Source: Solobacterium sp. UBA3691 (lineage in GTDB: Bacteria > Bacillota_I > Bacilli_A > Erysipelotrichales > Erysipelotrichaceae). Taken from it: a DNA stretch of 30,351 bases. The stretch's first letter is position 1; each line of letters begins with the position of its first letter. This document shows, in pieces, positions 15,657-23,468 of the stretch. The notes beneath the pieces were generated by a model that did not search any database, was not told the DNA's origin, and saw only the letters and a list, made by a program, of their open reading frames with translations. The stretch covers positions 7,116 through 37,466 of the forward strand of contig DFIS01000074.1 of assembly GCA_002372175.1 (NCBI GenBank), read 5' to 3'. Made by a program: the position numbers and the translations under genes.

Positions 15657-16411
15657 ACTGTTTTGTTCTCCTTTCTGCTGAGCAGAGTGAACAGGATGAT
15701 ACCTGCCGCAAATGTAAACAACGAAATAAACTGAGAGGTCGAGAAGACACCGATAAATCCTCTGGCCACATCACCTCTGATAAACTCGATCATGAATCTG
15801 CCGAAGCTGTAGAGGATCAGGTACATCGCTCCTGTCTTATACCGGGTATCCTTGTTCCGGTATGTTTTCCTGAGAATCAGAAACAGACAGAAGTCACCCA
15901 GTGCAGAGAACAGCTGTGTCGGCAGAAGCCTGACGCCGGAAACAGCCAGTGACCCTGCCGGGAATACCACCCCGATCGGCAGTGTTGTCTCAATACCGTA
16001 GCAGCACCCAGCCAGGAAACAGCCTACCCGGCCGAAGGCCTGGGCCAAAGCCACATACGGTATGATCAGATTGAAGTATTCACGGAAATCAAGCTTACGG
16101 ATCCTGCAGTAGAGATAGCCGCCGAGAATACCCCCGAGAATACCGCCGAAGACGACCCATCCGGATGAGCTCAGAAAACTCATCGGATCCGCCAGAAAAT
16201 CCTTGAGATTGATCAGGATATACGTCAGCTTGCTGGAAGCCCAGCCGACCGCCAGTGCTGTATAAACGATATTGTCCGTATGGCTGTCGCTGAGACCGTT
16301 TGCGCGTGCGCTCTTCTCCGCCAGATGCATGCCGACCAGAATGCCGATGGCGATCATCAGTCCGTAGCCATGGATCGTGAAAGGCCCGATCGTCAGGATA
16401 TCGTTATGCAT
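15653..16411 (-). CDS. Lgt-superfamily membrane protein lacking the known catalytic residues
   Basis: The 252-residue polytopic protein aligns by eye with prolipoprotein diacylglyceryl transferase: FTIHGYGLMI near the start, a central GRVGCFLAGCCYG (127-139) at the place of the Lgt signature, and FGRFMIEFIRGD near the end. Lgt attaches diacylglycerol to the lipobox cysteine. However, the E. coli residues His103, Asn146 and Glu151 correspond here to Phe88, Cys131 and Cys136, so activity as a true Lgt is doubtful; the Cys-rich variant is a known subgroup of the family. It overlaps the DUF308 stop by eight bases and the rpiB start by four, within one operon. Confidence 0.8.
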   Translation of the reverse strand: MHNDILTIGPFTIHGYGLMIAIGILVGMHLAEKSARANGLSDSHTDNIVYTALAVGWASSKLTYILINLKDFLADPMSFLSSSGWVVFGGILGGILGGYLYCRIRKLDFREYFNLIIPYVALAQAFGRVGCFLAGCCYGIETTLPIGVVFPAGSLAVSGVRLLPTQLFSALGDFCLFLILRKTYRNKDTRYKTGAMYLILYSFGRFMIEFIRGDVARGFIGVFSTSQFISLFTFAAGIILFTLLSRKENKTV

Positions 16412-17237
16412 CGGTCTCCTCTTTCACAGCTTCCTTCTTCTCCTCTTCCGGAACTTCGGTTTCTTCATGTGCTTCTTCGTGCATTTCTTCGGCAACATCC
16501 GCCTGGTCCATGTCTACCGTATTAAAGACAAGCGGACGCGGTGTCTCCAGCACGATCGGTTCGGGTTCTTCTTCCGGAACATCCGATACCGGCAGTTCCA
16601 GCTGCGGTCCTGTTACCTCGACCTTCTCATGAAGCATATCGATCGGAGTTGTGACAGGCGGTGTCACCGTCTGTTCTTTTTCCTTCTCCTCAAGAGCCTT
16701 CAGATATTTTCTGATCTTGATATTCAGACTGATCGTCGACCAGAGATCGGTAATACCGCCGAAAGCCAGACCGCCGGCCATTACATACCGCTGGATCTGT
16801 TCATCTCTGATCACATTGAGCATGACTACGACACCGGCAGCGATGCAGATCAGGGCAACGATCAGCAGAAGCCAGCCCGGACGATGTCCGATCCTGCCCT
16901 CATCGATACCATCCTGGATCTTCGAGATACCGCTGCTGATGATGACGATGGCAATGATAAACGGCACAAGACCCTGGAAAGCAGCTTTCTGCAGAAGGAT
17001 CAGGACACCGAACAGAGCCACGATCGAGCCTTCCACGAAGTCATTGCGGAACAGAGCCCTGCGGATATCCATCATCCAGTAGCCGATGATCTGGAGCAGA
17101 CCTGCGGCAATACACACACCGCCCATGATCTCACAGATATATCTCTCGGCAATAACAGGATAAAGATACAGGCCTATACCGGCAGCTGTATAAACGATCG
17201 ACAGGAACAGTGACGACCACTTAATTGTTTTTAACAT
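16404..17237 (-). CDS. DUF308/HdeD-like membrane protein with a long acidic tail
   Basis: Residues 1-170 contain about six membrane segments with the repeated glycine-rich pattern of the DUF308/HdeD family (for example VYTAAGIGLYLYP and GGVCIAAGLLQIIGYW). Residues 171-277 are hydrophilic: a short Lys/Glu helix (IRKYLKALEEKEKEQ) followed by a proline-rich, extremely acidic region with many EE pairs, probably disordered and cytoplasmic. The function is unknown; HdeD in E. coli is linked to acid resistance. GAGGTGA precedes the ATG and a good promoter lies upstream. It is the first gene of the unit that continues with the Lgt-like protein and rpiB. Confidence 0.83.
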   Translation of the reverse strand: MLKTIKWSSLFLSIVYTAAGIGLYLYPVIAERYICEIMGGVCIAAGLLQIIGYWMMDIRRALFRNDFVEGSIVALFGVLILLQKAAFQGLVPFIIAIVIISSGISKIQDGIDEGRIGHRPGWLLLIVALICIAAGVVVMLNVIRDEQIQRYVMAGGLAFGGITDLWSTISLNIKIRKYLKALEEKEKEQTVTPPVTTPIDMLHEKVEVTGPQLELPVSDVPEEEPEPIVLETPRPLVFNTVDMDQADVAEEMHEEAHEETEVPEEEKKEAVKEETDA

Positions 17238-17257
17238 ATGCGCTCACCTCACTAATT

Positions 17258-17287
17258 AGAATACACATTTCCCGGCTGTATTTTCAA
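17258..17287 (-). promoter_or_regulatory. Promoter of the DUF308/lgt-like/rpiB cassette
   Basis: On the minus strand TTGAAA (17282-17287), an 18-base spacer and TATTCT (17258-17263) lie about 20 bases upstream of the DUF308 ATG. The divergent dehydrogenase must be transcribed from the same 90-base gap; TACAAT at 17300-17305 is its only -10-like box and has no good -35. Confidence 0.55.
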
Positions 17288-17326
17288 CTTTATTTCCCTT
17301 ACAATGTACCCAAAGGAAGTATGAAT

Positions 17327-18268
17327 ATGAAAAAAGTCATCGTTGTCGGTGAAGTCCGTGAGGAAACAAAGCCCCTGTTTGAAGAAACCGGGGATTACCG
17401 TTTCTCCTTCTATCAGCATAACCGTGAGATCAGTGCCGAAGATCTGCAGGAAGCCGAGATCTTCATCGGTACCCCTACACCAGCAACCGTAAGCAGGATG
17501 CCCAATCTGAAATGGGTACAGCTGTTCAGTGCCGGTGCCAACGCTGTTTCCGATCTTCCCGGGCACGTCGTCCTGACCAACGCCTACGGGGCCTACGGAC
17601 CCGCCATAGCCGAATATATGACTGCCTGTACGTTATCCCTCGGTCTCTATCTGCCGGAGTATCTTCTTGCCCAGCAGGAACATGACTGGGACAGGATCGG
17701 TGATCCCCTTGATGCGGCATCCATGAAGGTCCTTTCGGTGGGCATGGGGGCGATCGGTACGGCATATACCAGACACATGCATATGCTCGGGGCCAGCTGC
17801 AGCGGTGTGCGCAGGACTGTACACGACAAGCCCGATCACATTGAACATCTCTATGCGTCGAAAGAACTTGCAGACATCATCGGTGACTACGATGCCGTTG
17901 CCCTCAGTATGCCGGGAACGGCGGAAACCACCGGTATGTTTGATGAAGCCATGCTCAGAAGGATGAAGAAAGGCAGTATCCTGATCAACGTCGGCAGAGG
18001 CAGTGCCATCGATACCGATGCCCTGGTCAAGGTTGCCCGTGAAGGTCATTTCCGCGGCGTTGTACTTGACGTCACGGAACCGGAACCGCTGCCGAAGAAT
18101 CATCCCCTGTGGAATGTACCGCACGTCTATATCACGCCGCATATCTCCGGCAGATATATCTCTTCCGCCAATTATGACAGAGTTATCGCGGTCGTTCTGG
18201 AAAACTTAAAACATGCGCAGAACGGCGAACCGTTTGCGCATGTTGTAGACCGTAAACTCGGTTATTGA
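17327..18268 (+). CDS. D-2-hydroxyacid dehydrogenase, NAD-dependent
   Basis: The 313-residue enzyme should reduce a 2-keto acid to the D-2-hydroxy acid, or the reverse. The Rossmann motif GMGAIG is at 139-144, and the catalytic triad is Arg224 (NVGRG), Glu253 (TEPEPLP) and His272 (ITPHISG). The family also includes phosphoglycerate, glycerate and glyoxylate reductases, and the substrate is not predictable here. The frame extends far upstream without family similarity. Two ATGs compete, 17321 and 17327: AAGGA lies nine bases before the second and only three before the first, so 17327 is preferred. Its stop codon directly abuts that of the convergent operon. Confidence 0.9.
   Translation: MKKVIVVGEVREETKPLFEETGDYRFSFYQHNREISAEDLQEAEIFIGTPTPATVSRMPNLKWVQLFSAGANAVSDLPGHVVLTNAYGAYGPAIAEYMTACTLSLGLYLPEYLLAQQEHDWDRIGDPLDAASMKVLSVGMGAIGTAYTRHMHMLGASCSGVRRTVHDKPDHIEHLYASKELADIIGDYDAVALSMPGTAETTGMFDEAMLRRMKKGSILINVGRGSAIDTDALVKVAREGHFRGVVLDVTEPEPLPKNHPLWNVPHVYITPHISGRYISSANYDRVIAVVLENLKHAQNGEPFAHVVDRKLGY
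18201..18244 (-). terminator. Terminator of the pyr operon, inside the dehydrogenase coding region
   Basis: On the minus strand AACATGCGCA (18235-18244) pairs with TGCGCATGTT (18210-18219), a perfect 10-bp stem. Between them AACGG and CCGTT close a TTCG tetraloop, with one bulged base, followed by TTTAAGTTTT. The whole hairpin lies within the last 25 codons of the plus-strand dehydrogenase. Confidence 0.8.
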
Positions 18269-19015
18269 TCAAAGTTCGTACGGAGGTGTGCTGCTGAGTG
18301 AAGCGGCACACTTTTTTACTTCCTCAAGAGCTTCATCAGACCCGCGTACCTGGAAATATGTGCACCCCTCATAGCCGCCGACACCGCCGGCAGAGATGAT
18401 ATGTGCACTCACCCCGAAAAGATCCTGCAGGGCATCCAGCTCGGTATATGCTTTGCCGGACGACGGATAGAAGCGCAGACCGCTGTCTTCCGGTCCGTTG
18501 ATCAGATCCGCCAGTACTTCGACAGGCTCTTCCACTCTCTTTTCAACCCCGACAGGATGGATCACGGTTGTGCGTCTGCCAAGATGTGCTTCCTGTACAG
18601 CTGCCATCGTACCGGTCGTCGGATTGCCAAGCAGGACACCGGCTTTGCGGGTCGGAAGATATACCGCATTGGCACCCTTGAAGATCATATCCTCCGCCCC
18701 AAGACTGTCCTTGACCGAATAGATATCTTCTCCCTGAAGGAGCTTACCCTGCCGTATGACGACATCGTATTCCTGCGGTTTGACGCTGAGCTTTGCCTGC
18801 GGCGATTTGACCACCCCGCGGAAGAATCCGCGCATGTCGAAGTCTTCACCGATCAAAGCCAGCAGTTCCTTCGCCAGGTATGCATTTGTCGTACCGCGGA
18901 TCAGCACCACGGTATGTTCATTGAGAGCCTTCCTGACATCTTCTTTCTGTGCCAGGGCTTTGGCAATCAGTACCTTCCCGGCTGCCGGTGACAGCACGAT
19001 CTGAATACTTCTCAT
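18269..19015 (-). CDS. Conserved-looking protein of unknown function, last gene of the pyr operon
   Basis: I cannot name a family for this 248-residue soluble protein. It has no signal peptide or membrane segment. Notable stretches are SPAAGKVLIAKALA (9-22), VVLIRGTTNAYLAKELL (36-52), IFKGANAVYL followed by GVLLGNPTTGTMAAV, a block HPVGVEKRVEEPVE, and a glycine-rich SAGGVGGYEGCTYF near the C-terminus; such spaced glycine loops would suit phosphate or nucleotide binding, but that is conjecture. The gene starts six bases after the pyrE stop, on the same strand, with only a weak ribosome binding site, and is followed by the operon terminator. Its position suggests a link to pyrimidine nucleotide metabolism. 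Confidence 0.8.
   Translation of the reverse strand: MRSIQIVLSPAAGKVLIAKALAQKEDVRKALNEHTVVLIRGTTNAYLAKELLALIGEDFDMRGFFRGVVKSPQAKLSVKPQEYDVVIRQGKLLQGEDIYSVKDSLGAEDMIFKGANAVYLPTRKAGVLLGNPTTGTMAAVQEAHLGRRTTVIHPVGVEKRVEEPVEVLADLINGPEDSGLRFYPSSGKAYTELDALQDLFGVSAHIISAGGVGGYEGCTYFQVRGSDEALEEVKKCAASLSSTPPYEL
18286..18317 (+). terminator. Terminator of the dehydrogenase gene, inside the convergent coding region
   Basis: GTGTGCTGCT (18286-18295) and AGCGGCACAC (18302-18311) form a 10-bp stem with one G-T pair and a 6-base loop, followed by six T. It lies within the last codons of the minus-strand gene 18269-19015. Confidence 0.85.
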
Positions 19016-19021
19016 ATCCGA

Positions 19022-19657
19022 TTACTGACCGACGATCCAGCTCTCATCCGAAGGATTATCACGGAAAGCCAGCAGATTCGGTACGATCGAGGCATCGATA
19101 TACTTTTCTTCTACAGCCACTTCCAGCAGCGTATCATAGTCCGAAGCAGAGATATTTCCGACATGGTGTTCAGCCAGTCTGTCAGCTGCTTTCTTCATAC
19201 CGTAGGTAAAGATCGAGGCAATACCGAGAACTTCGGCTCCGACTTCACGCAGAGCTTCAACGACATCGACAACACTGCCGGCAGTCGAGATCAGGTCCTC
19301 AATGACAACGACCTTCATGCCCTTTTCGATACGTCCTTCGATCTGGTTGTTGCGTCCGTGGTTCTTGGCATTGGCGCGGACATAGCCCATCGGCAGACCG
19401 AGGATCGTCGCCGTGATCGCCGCATGTGCGATACCGGCAGTACTCGTACCCATGATGCATGTGCACTCGGGATAGTACTCACGGATGATCTGGGCAAGTG
19501 CCTCCTCTACATCTGTACGTACCTCCGGATAGGACAGCGTCAGTCTGTTATCACAATAGATCGGTGACTTGATACCGCTGGCCCACACAAAGGGATTCTC
19601 CGGTCTCAGAAATACTGCTTTTACTTCCAGCAGATCCTTGGCAATTTTACGTTTCAT
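19022..19657 (-). CDS. pyrE: Orotate phosphoribosyltransferase
   Basis: The 211-residue enzyme joins orotate to PRPP to give orotidine 5'-phosphate. The PRPP-binding motif VVVIEDLISTAGS lies at about 115-127, and the Lys/Arg-rich flexible loop RANAKNHGRNNQIEG precedes it. Length and motifs are standard. The ATG shares one base with the pyrF stop (TGATG), so translation is coupled. It is the fifth gene of the pyr operon. Confidence 0.96.
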   Translation of the reverse strand: MKRKIAKDLLEVKAVFLRPENPFVWASGIKSPIYCDNRLTLSYPEVRTDVEEALAQIIREYYPECTCIMGTSTAGIAHAAITATILGLPMGYVRANAKNHGRNNQIEGRIEKGMKVVVIEDLISTAGSVVDVVEALREVGAEVLGIASIFTYGMKKAADRLAEHHVGNISASDYDTLLEVAVEEKYIDASIVPNLLAFRDNPSDESWIVGQ

Positions 19658-20364
19658 CAGTCTTCAGCTCCTTCCTCAAAATCACGGCTGGCTCTCAGGT
19701 AAGCCTCTACGGGATCCTTGGCCGCAGTGATCGATCTACCTACGACAATAAATGTTGAGCCAAGCTTTCTGGCTCCGGCAGGTGTCGTAACACGCTTCTG
19801 ATCACCCTTCTCATCACTCGCAAAACGGATACCGGGGGTAACTGTCACGAAATCCTCGCCGCATTCCGCAATGACACTGGTCACTTCGAGCGGTGAGCAG
19901 ACAACACCGTTACAGCCTGCTTTCTTCGCATTTGCGGCATAGTGTCTGACCGTCGTCTCCATCGAGTGGTCGATCAGCAGTTCCCTGCGCATGACCTCTT
20001 CACTTGTGCTGGTCAGCTGTGTGACTGCCAGCAGTAAGGCATTGGAACCCTTCTCATCCAGTGCTCTTCTGGCTGCTGCCATCATCTCGATCGTACCTGC
20101 CGCATGGACATTGACCATATCCACATCCAGCTCCGCAAGCTTGCGCATGGACTTATACACGGTATTCGGAATGTCATGAAGCTTCAGATCGAGAAAGATA
20201 CGATGACCTCTGTCCTTGATCTCCCTGACGATGTCCGGTCCGTTTCCGTAGAAGACTTCCATGCCGATCTTGACAAACGGCTTCTGGTCATGGAACTGAT
20301 CCAGAAATTCGAGTGTTTCTTTGTGACTCTGAAAATCACACGCAATAATTACTTCACCTTTCAT
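19657..20364 (-). CDS. pyrF: Orotidine 5'-phosphate decarboxylase
   Basis: The 235-residue enzyme decarboxylates OMP to UMP, the last step of de novo pyrimidine synthesis. The catalytic Asp-Lys-Asp block is in FLDLKLHDIPNTV, and the phosphate-binding end is IVVGRSITAAKDP. The frame is open to 20418, but the extra residues lie inside pyrD and are unrelated; the ATG at 20362-20364 has AAGGG seven bases upstream and overlaps the pyrD stop as ATGA. Confidence 0.96.
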   Translation of the reverse strand: MKGEVIIACDFQSHKETLEFLDQFHDQKPFVKIGMEVFYGNGPDIVREIKDRGHRIFLDLKLHDIPNTVYKSMRKLAELDVDMVNVHAAGTIEMMAAARRALDEKGSNALLLAVTQLTSTSEEVMRRELLIDHSMETTVRHYAANAKKAGCNGVVCSPLEVTSVIAECGEDFVTVTPGIRFASDEKGDQKRVTTPAGARKLGSTFIVVGRSITAAKDPVEAYLRASRDFEEGAED

Positions 20365-21275
20365 CTGTGTGCCCTTCCTGTAATTTCGGTGATACTCTCC
20401 ACATGGAGCGTATCGCACAATTGTTCAAGCTCTGTTATGATCTGCGGGATCCTCTGCGGATCGGTCAGATTCAGCGTACCGATCTCTACCGCTGCAGCCC
20501 CCGCTGACATCATCTCAATGATATCATCTGCAGTACTGATTCCGCCACATCCAATGATCGGAATATGCACATGAGGATATACCTGGTATACCTTGTACAG
20601 AGCCTGCGGGAAGATGCCGGGACCGCTGACACCGCCGGTGATATTCTTCATGATCGGTTTGCCGGTCCTGCGGTCAAGCCTGATCCCGAGGAATGTATTG
20701 GACAGCACAAGACCGTCAGCACCGTTTTCCTCCAGGGCTTTGCACATGCCGACAAGATCGGGACACTGCGGAGTACATTTGACATATACCGGTTTGCGTA
20801 CTGACTGTTTGACTCTCTTCAGCACTTCCACAGCTGTCGGTATATCGGTACCGAAGCTGGCCCCGCCCCCATGGACATTGGGACAGGAGATATTCAGTTC
20901 CAGAAGACCGACGATATCCTCCCGGTCCATCACGGATGCACATTCCACATACTCATCGAAGGAGAAACCGCTGATATTGGCAACCACCTGACCATGGTAG
21001 ACCTTCTTCAGTTCAGGAAAGATCTTTCCGGCGACATCATAGACACCGGGATTCTGCAGTCCTACGGAGTTTAACATGCCCTGATCATATTCACATATAC
21101 GCGGCAAGCCGTTGCCGTCACGTTCGTGCAGAGTCGTGCCCTTGATCGAGAAGCTTCCCAGAATATTCACATCGTAGAAGTCCAGATAATCCATGCCGTA
21201 GCCGTATGTGCCGCTGGCCGGGATCACCGGATTCTTCAGTGTCATGCCTGACAGTTCTACAGTAAGTTTTCCCAC
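20361..21275 (-). CDS. pyrD: Dihydroorotate dehydrogenase, class 1B catalytic subunit
   Basis: The 304-residue FMN enzyme oxidises dihydroorotate to orotate. The class 1B catalytic cysteine is in LNISCPNVHGG, and FMN/phosphate motifs GGVSGPGI and GCGGISTADD are present. It should pair with the PyrK subunit encoded immediately upstream, which passes electrons to NAD. The frame extends to 21314, but GTG at 21273-21275 with GGGGGAG six bases upstream gives the normal start VGKLTVELSGMTLKNP. This start lies 19 bases inside pyrK. Confidence 0.95.
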   Translation of the reverse strand: MGKLTVELSGMTLKNPVIPASGTYGYGMDYLDFYDVNILGSFSIKGTTLHERDGNGLPRICEYDQGMLNSVGLQNPGVYDVAGKIFPELKKVYHGQVVANISGFSFDEYVECASVMDREDIVGLLELNISCPNVHGGGASFGTDIPTAVEVLKRVKQSVRKPVYVKCTPQCPDLVGMCKALEENGADGLVLSNTFLGIRLDRRTGKPIMKNITGGVSGPGIFPQALYKVYQVYPHVHIPIIGCGGISTADDIIEMMSAGAAAVEIGTLNLTDPQRIPQIITELEQLCDTLHVESITEITGRAHR

Positions 21276-21991
21276 AGGATCTCCCCCTTTCGGAATACCG
21301 GACCTTCCTTGCATATTCTGGCCATGCCGCTCTTCAGTTTCAGCGAACAGCCCATACAGCCGCCGAAGCCGCAGCCCATGCGTGTCTCCAGCGAGAATTC
21401 ACCTTCTCCGGTCATCAGTTCATCTACCGCCCTCATCATGACTGTCGGCCCGCAGCACAGGAAGTTCATATCCTGCCAGCCGAGATCTCTGACTTTGGTG
21501 ACGGTATTCTCTCCGTCTTCGTCATACACGTAGTGCAGATCAGCGCCGAGCTTCTGCATTTCTTCTTCAAACAGGGTCTGTGAACGGTCACGGAAGCCGA
21601 AGACCGCATGGACCTTCAGACCTCTCTTCACCGCTTCTTCGGCACAGGCAACTAACGGTGCCGTACCGATACCGCCGCCGATCAGCAGGATATCCCTGTC
21701 AAACAGATCAAACGAGAAACCATTGCCGCACTCATTGATCACATCCAGTTCTCCCGTGCATTCCGTCAGCCGTTTTGTGCCTTCGCCGGCAATACGGTAT
21801 GTCAGGGTAACTGTATGATCAGTATAGGATGTGACCGAGATCGGTCTTCTGAGTGCCTTGCCGGGCACCTTGACATTGACAAACTGTCCGCACTTAAGAA
21901 AGAAATGTCTCTGTCCGGACAGAACCAGACGAAAGACATCTTCTTTTATACGTACATTCTCAATGACCTGCAGACATTCCTGTACAGGCAT
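21257..21991 (-). CDS. pyrK: Dihydroorotate dehydrogenase electron-transfer subunit
   Basis: The 244-residue subunit carries FAD and a [2Fe-2S] cluster and links PyrD to NAD. FAD binding is seen in LRRPISV (47-53), NAD binding in LLIGGGIGTAPL, and the cluster cysteines have the spacing C-x4-C-x2-C-x11-C in MGCGFGGCMGCSLK...ARIC. The start codon shares one base with the symporter stop (TAATG), and GAGG precedes it. It is the second gene of the operon. Confidence 0.95.
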   Translation of the reverse strand: MPVQECLQVIENVRIKEDVFRLVLSGQRHFFLKCGQFVNVKVPGKALRRPISVTSYTDHTVTLTYRIAGEGTKRLTECTGELDVINECGNGFSFDLFDRDILLIGGGIGTAPLVACAEEAVKRGLKVHAVFGFRDRSQTLFEEEMQKLGADLHYVYDEDGENTVTKVRDLGWQDMNFLCCGPTVMMRAVDELMTGEGEFSLETRMGCGFGGCMGCSLKLKSGMARICKEGPVFRKGEILWENLL

Positions 21992-23331
21992 TATTTTTCC
22001 TCTCTTTCAAACACTTCCGTATTCAGTGCGCCTTCGCTCTTGGCCACAGCCATTGCGCAGGCACTGTCACCGACGACATTCAGAGCTGTAACGAGCATCT
22101 CGATCGGACGGTTGATCGCCAGGATCAGAGAGTATGTCATCAGTGCCATATCATTGGTGAAGCCCATGCCGGAAAGGATCGTAAACAGGATAACCGCACC
22201 GGCACCGGGTGCTGCCGGTGTACCGATCGAGGCAACGATCGCCAGAAGACCGATCACAAGCAGTGAGCCAAACGAGATCTGATAACCGGAACAGCCGGCA
22301 ATGAAGATCGTCGCAATGACCTGCATGATCGCTGTACCGTCCATGTTTACGGTCATGCCGAGCGGCAGAACAAACGATGCGATCTCCGGATTGATACCGA
22401 GATCATTCTCTGCCGTCTGCAGGTTCAGCGGCAGTGTCGCAGCACTGGAAGAAGTGGAGAAACCAAACAGTGCGACCTTGGCGACCTTCTTGACGAATTT
22501 CACGGGGCTGAGACCTGTTGTAATATAGACGAACAGACCGTAGCCGCAGATCAGAACAAGCAGTAACAGAGCTACCGTAAGCAGGACATATGCCATGGCA
22601 GGCTTCAAGTATGTTATACCATACGCAGCGCATGTTCTGGTAATCAGACAGAAAATTGCGATGGGACCGAACTTGTTTACGACAAAGCTCAGGAAGATCG
22701 TAACGATATCGCTGACCTCCTGACAGAGCTTCGGCAGGATCGTGACCTTGTCCTGCAGCGCATTCACGGAGAGACCGACAGCGACAGCCGAGAAGACGAT
22801 CGCCAGCACACCGCCGTTATTGCCAAAGGCAGAAACGAGGTTGTTCGGTACGGCATTCATCAGAACCATCAGCGGGTTACTGCCGGTACTGCCGGTCTGC
22901 CCTGCCAGATCAAGTGCCGTGTTATTGAACGCACCGAGATTATACGCGATGATGCCGACGATTGCTGCCAGCAGGATCGAAACAACTGTTGTAAGCAGGA
23001 AGTAACCGATCGTCTTGGAAGAGATACGGCCAAGTTTGCGGGAATCGGAGATCCGCACCATGGCCATGACGATACTCGTGAAGACCATCGGAATGATGAC
23101 CAGCTGCAGAGCCTTGACGAACAGCTGACCGATGATATAGAAGAGACCGAGTGCCGACTCATTGCCGGCTGCCGAAATATCCGCGAAAAGGAACTTGTTC
23201 AGTGTTGCCCAGACTGCCGAATCCGCACCTGCAGACTCACGCAGAGCGATAGCACCCAGTCCGCAGAGCAGACCAAGCACCATGGCGATCATCATCTTGA
23301 CAGTAAGATCTCTTGAATTTTTCTTTTGCAT
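21991..23331 (-). CDS. SDF/DAACS-family cation symporter, first gene of the pyr operon
   Basis: The 446-residue membrane protein is a sodium- or proton-coupled symporter of the glutamate/dicarboxylate family. The hairpin-1 serine motif STSSSA is at 292-297, NMDGT at 329-333 and the hairpin-2 block IGTPAAPGAG at 369-378. Asn418 and Asp422 match the sodium-site residues of TM8. By hand alignment with GltPh, the substrate-binding Arg397 is Val414 and Asp394 is Glu411, so acidic amino acids are an unlikely cargo. It is one base from pyrK and behind the operon's leader, suggesting a link to pyrimidine supply, for example orotate, though neutral amino acids are equally possible. GGGAGG precedes the ATG. 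Confidence 0.9.
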   Translation of the reverse strand: MQKKNSRDLTVKMMIAMVLGLLCGLGAIALRESAGADSAVWATLNKFLFADISAAGNESALGLFYIIGQLFVKALQLVIIPMVFTSIVMAMVRISDSRKLGRISSKTIGYFLLTTVVSILLAAIVGIIAYNLGAFNNTALDLAGQTGSTGSNPLMVLMNAVPNNLVSAFGNNGGVLAIVFSAVAVGLSVNALQDKVTILPKLCQEVSDIVTIFLSFVVNKFGPIAIFCLITRTCAAYGITYLKPAMAYVLLTVALLLLVLICGYGLFVYITTGLSPVKFVKKVAKVALFGFSTSSSAATLPLNLQTAENDLGINPEIASFVLPLGMTVNMDGTAIMQVIATIFIAGCSGYQISFGSLLVIGLLAIVASIGTPAAPGAGAVILFTILSGMGFTNDMALMTYSLILAINRPIEMLVTALNVVGDSACAMAVAKSEGALNTEVFEREEK

Positions 23332-23347
23332 ACAGTGCCTCCCTCAG

Positions 23348-23378
23348 AAAAAAATCCTCCGCTGTACGCTGTGAGGAT
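23348..23378 (-). terminator. Leader terminator (attenuator) upstream of the pyr operon
   Basis: On the minus strand ATCCTC (23373-23378) pairs with GAGGAT (23354-23359) around a 13-base loop, immediately followed by seven T. It lies inside the leader, between the promoter and the GGGAGG site of the symporter gene, the classic place for transcription attenuation. Confidence 0.8.
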
Positions 23379-23444
23379 ATCATTCACCTATCTGTATAAA
23401 ACACATATATGCATATGATCGCCTTCACAGCATCTCGTACTGTG
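23368..23444 (-). promoter_or_regulatory. Predicted antiterminator and anti-antiterminator pairings
   Basis: On the minus strand ATGCTGTGA plus GG (23422-23433) can pair with CC plus TCACAGCGT (23366-23376): nine pairs including one G-T, a bulged A, then two G-C pairs. This uses up the left arm of the leader terminator, so the two cannot coexist. The same GCTGTG can instead pair with CACAG at 23440-23444 (5 bp, 9-base loop), which would free the terminator. I did not find a PyrR binding-loop consensus. Confidence 0.55.
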
Positions 23445-23463
23445 TTAAAGACTGTTTTTCCAT
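23425..23463 (-). CDS. Putative 12-codon leader peptide of the pyr operon
   Basis: A short ORF encoding MEKQSLTQYEML begins at the ATG 23461-23463 and stops with TGA at 23425-23427, exactly within the antiterminator segment. Its ATG lies only five bases after a perfect -10 box, so the transcript would be leaderless or nearly so, and no ribosome binding site exists. A ribosome at the stop codon would cover the antiterminator strand. Translation is unproven; a 12-codon ORF can occur by chance. Confidence 0.4.
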   Translation of the reverse strand: MEKQSLTQYEML

Positions 23464-23468
23464 GGCAG

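Noticed and set aside
23348..23463. PyrR binding loop in the pyr leader
   Set aside because: No segment matches the ARUCCNGNGAGGYU-type loop, so PyrR control is not claimed.
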